From positions 124,001 through 188,000 of the forward strand of contig NZ_JACRSS010000003.1 in assembly GCF_014384805.1 (NCBI RefSeq): a DNA stretch of 64,000 nt, read 5' to 3'. The DNA is from Guopingia tenuis (GTDB lineage: Bacteria > Bacillota > Clostridia > Christensenellales > Christensenellaceae). Within the stretch, counting starts at the first letter, position 1. The number at the start of each line of letters is the position of its first letter. Both the position numbers and the translations under genes were made by a program. Below the pieces are notes generated by a model. That model saw only the letters and a program-made list of their open reading frames with translations, did not search any database and was not told the origin of the DNA. Shown here in pieces: positions 62,363 through 64,000 of this stretch.

Positions 62363-62396
62363 GGACAAAAAAACGGCATGGCTTTCGCCATGCCGC
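62363..62396 (-). terminator. Terminator of the GDSL hydrolase gene
   Basis: CGGCATGGC / GCCATGCCG stem with TTTTTTTG on the minus strand. Confidence 0.9.
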
Positions 62397-62406
62397 ACAA
62401 CGCTTC

Positions 62407-63132
62407 CTAAGCCAGGCAGATCTCGGGAACCAACAGGTCGCTCGCCTGCTTATTTTGGATAAATTCCCGGATCGAGCCGGCAATCAGATGGTGCCCCTCA
62501 TGGTTAGGATGGATGCCGTCCACGCAGAGATATTCCCGAAAATCCTCCTGGGTGAGAAACTCGCTTCGGACGTCGATGAGGCTCGCTCCGGTCTGCCGGG
62601 CCACCCGCTCGATCGCGCAGGAATACCTCTCATGCCACCAGTAGATCCGGGTCACATCCCCCAGCCATTTTAAAATGGAAGCCCCTTTTTCCGCATCCCC
62701 GCCGGTGAACCAGTTGAAATAGCCGGGGGCGTTTAGGGGCGGAAGCGTCATGAGCAGCGGCGTTTTTCCAAACTCCTGCACCTGAACCACCATTTCCGTG
62801 AGCCGCCGGACAAATTCCGCATAGCCGGTTTTGGGCTGGTGATCCAGAAACGGATTTTTCGCAATAGCTTCCCAATCGAAATCACAGTCGTTTCCGCCGA
62901 ACTCGATCAACACTACTTCCGGCTCCAGTTCCCGCATTTTGGGAACCAGCAGCGTTTCGCCATAGGCGATGGTCGCCCCAAATTTGGCCGTATTGTAAAT
63001 TTTGGGGATGAGCAGCTTCTGCATGGCGCTCACAAACCCATCCTTGGCAAAGCAATACCGCTTTTTGATGGAATCAAAGATAACGCCCTTGGAGAGCGAA
63101 TCTCCCACAACCAAAATCGATTTCACATCCAT
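62407..63132 (-). CDS. SGNH/GDSL hydrolase
   Basis: 241 aa from MDVKSILVVGDSLSKG at 63132, 8 bases after AAGGGG. Block I GDSLSKG has the nucleophile Ser; block II Gly in KFGATIAYGE; block III FGGNDCDFDW; block V DGIHPNHEGH has the catalytic Asp and His. It is cytoplasmic by lack of a signal peptide and probably cleaves an ester or acyl group of unknown nature. Confidence 0.9.
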   Translation of the reverse strand: MDVKSILVVGDSLSKGVIFDSIKKRYCFAKDGFVSAMQKLLIPKIYNTAKFGATIAYGETLLVPKMRELEPEVVLIEFGGNDCDFDWEAIAKNPFLDHQPKTGYAEFVRRLTEMVVQVQEFGKTPLLMTLPPLNAPGYFNWFTGGDAEKGASILKWLGDVTRIYWWHERYSCAIERVARQTGASLIDVRSEFLTQEDFREYLCVDGIHPNHEGHHLIAGSIREFIQNKQASDLLVPEICLA

Positions 63133-63187
63133 ATTTTCCACCCCTTTCCGCTGCGGTGAAGTCGTACATCCGTTCGATAAAATCTTG

Positions 63188-63754
63188 CTAATTTCCCGGT
63201 GTATTGTCATATATATACTCTATGGGCTGAGGCGAAAGCTGCAGAGCCGTCCGTACGATCAGGCTTTCCAGAAGAGTGCATCCCAGAACCGTCCGCCGCT
63301 CCAGCTCCCGGCCCGAAAGGCCGGTTTTCATCAGGCCGATTTTTATCATCGTCTGCCATTCATATAGTTTTTCCACCACGCGCTTTTTTAAACCAAAAAC
63401 ATCATGCATGCATTCAAACATCATGCAAAGCTCCAAGGACAGGCTCTCCCCATTGCCCGCCAGCATCTCCATCAGCCTTTCTATGGCCTGCTCCGCGGCA
63501 TCTCCCTCCTGGAGCTCTTCGAGCCACTTGAACACCAGGGAGGTGATATCGCTCAGATTGAATTCATTGACCTCATAGACCAGATGCTCTTTTGAGGGGA
63601 AATAGTAGCTCACCGTGCCTTTAGAGAGCTTCACCTCTTTGGCTATATCCGAAAAGCTCGTTCCCATCACGCCCTTTTTCGCAAACAGCCGGGTGGTTGC
63701 CTTCAAAATTGCCTGCCGGTTATCATCAAATTTTCCCTGTAATTTCTTAGCCAT
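63188..63754 (-). CDS. TetR-family transcriptional regulator
   Basis: 188 aa from MAKKLQGKFD at 63754 behind GGAGG. The N-terminal helix-turn-helix TSFSDIAKEVKLSKGTVSYY FPSKEHLVYEV is typical of TetR. The C-terminal ligand domain belongs to no subfamily I can name. It diverges from the gene at 63892, and a dyad overlapping its own -10 box is a likely operator. Confidence 0.92.
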   Translation of the reverse strand: MAKKLQGKFDDNRQAILKATTRLFAKKGVMGTSFSDIAKEVKLSKGTVSYYFPSKEHLVYEVNEFNLSDITSLVFKWLEELQEGDAAEQAIERLMEMLAGNGESLSLELCMMFECMHDVFGLKKRVVEKLYEWQTMIKIGLMKTGLSGRELERRTVLGCTLLESLIVRTALQLSPQPIEYIYDNTPGN

Positions 63755-63781
63755 ATTTCCTCCAATTTCTCGGACAGTCAT

Positions 63782-63808
63782 CCGATATGGTTAGTGTATC
63801 ATATCCGG
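63782..63808. promoter_or_regulatory. Candidate TetR operator with divergent promoters
   Basis: CCGATATG and CATATCCGG form an imperfect inverted repeat. It covers TACACT (63798-63793), the -10 box of a minus-strand promoter whose TTGCCT lies 17 bases upstream. A plus-strand promoter, TTGCCT-N17-TAAACT (63831-63859), faces the next gene. Confidence 0.5.
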
Positions 63809-63891
63809 CAGAGAAAGGCAACCCATTCATTTGCCTAAAAGGCGAATCCATGGTAAACTATTTGTAAATATACGGGAAAGGAGAAAATGCG

Positions 63892-64000
63892 ATGCGACCC
63901 TTTAGCCGCCGCAGGCGGTATTCCCAGCGCCCGGCCCGTCCCTGGCTGCAGGTTCTGTTCAACCGGTTCACCATGAAATACTGGATCATCGGCGGCGCGC
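63892..64000 (+). CDS. Start of an unidentified gene, cut by the window end
   Basis: 36 codons from the ATG at 63892, 9 bases after GGAAAGGAG. The nearby ATG at 63887 is in a frame that stops within the window. The product begins with an Arg-rich stretch (MRPFSRRRRYSQRPARP) then KYWIIGGA, the likely start of a membrane helix. Too short to name. It may be regulated by the divergent TetR. Confidence 0.6.
   Translation, partial: MRPFSRRRRYSQRPARPWLQVLFNRFTMKYWIIGGA

Overview
The window looks like chromosome of a Bacillota (Clostridia-type) anaerobe with fairly high GC. The reasons are strong AGGAGG-type ribosome sites, frequent TTG/GTG starts, sporulation-type genes (SpoIIID, a SpoIIM-family protein, a YtaF/MntP-like protein), a class III fructose-1,6-bisphosphatase, formate-THF ligase, an Fe-S serine dehydratase and a Na+-pump decarboxylase beta/gamma pair. 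No prophage, CRISPR array or intact insertion sequence was seen. The genus cannot be fixed from the sequence alone.

Layout. 1-4.6 kb: a truncated C45-type acyltransferase diverges from a regulator with two GntR DNA-binding domains; then phenylacetate-CoA ligase, a double-ACT protein and a small double-glycine-leader peptide. 4.6-9.8 kb: a cupin behind a structured leader, and a MoxR / DUF58 / transglutaminase operon joined by 4-base overlaps. 9.8-11.2 kb: tRNA-Arg(ACG) followed by a decayed, hairpin-rich repeat region. 11.2-16 kb: a four-gene 2-oxoacid/acetoin dehydrogenase operon (E1a, E1b, E2, E3). 16.3-21.8 kb: MmsA-type aldehyde dehydrogenase, iron alcohol dehydrogenase, a half-size EamA transporter behind a second copy of the structured leader (ending in a terminator), and formate-THF ligase. 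21.8-24 kb: a 108-bp tandem repeat and the Na+ pump beta/gamma genes behind a yybP-ykoY-type (Mn2+) riboswitch. 24-41 kb: mostly single metabolic, repair and regulatory genes, including serine dehydratase, Ogt, AraC, a TtuC-like dehydrogenase, a penicillin V acylase/bile salt hydrolase homologue, acetyltransferases, RlmD-like methylase, RmuC, an ABC exporter in a lower-GC patch and three tandem paralogous cupins. 41-46 kb: uvrB-uvrA. 46-53 kb: a 92-bp tandem repeat beside a 2-hydroxyacid dehydrogenase, then a six-gene cluster ending fbp-lipoprotein-tadA. 53-56 kb: ECF S-component, coaX, hom. 56-64 kb: TspO, a membrane ferredoxin, kdgK-acetamidase-gnd, spoIIID, a GDSL hydrolase, TetR and the start of a further gene.

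Themes. Central carbon functions cluster here: hexonate/pentose entry (KdgK, Gnd), gluconeogenesis (Fbp), pyruvate/acetoin oxidation, serine deamination and one-carbon input (Fhs). CoaX next to an ECF S-component points to pantothenate salvage feeding CoA. TadA and its expected substrate tRNA-Arg(ACG) are both present. The items most worth follow-up are the paired structured leaders (4913-5114 and 19883-20051), the pediocin-like double-glycine peptide (4308-4538), and the Mn2+-type riboswitch in front of a sodium-pump gene.
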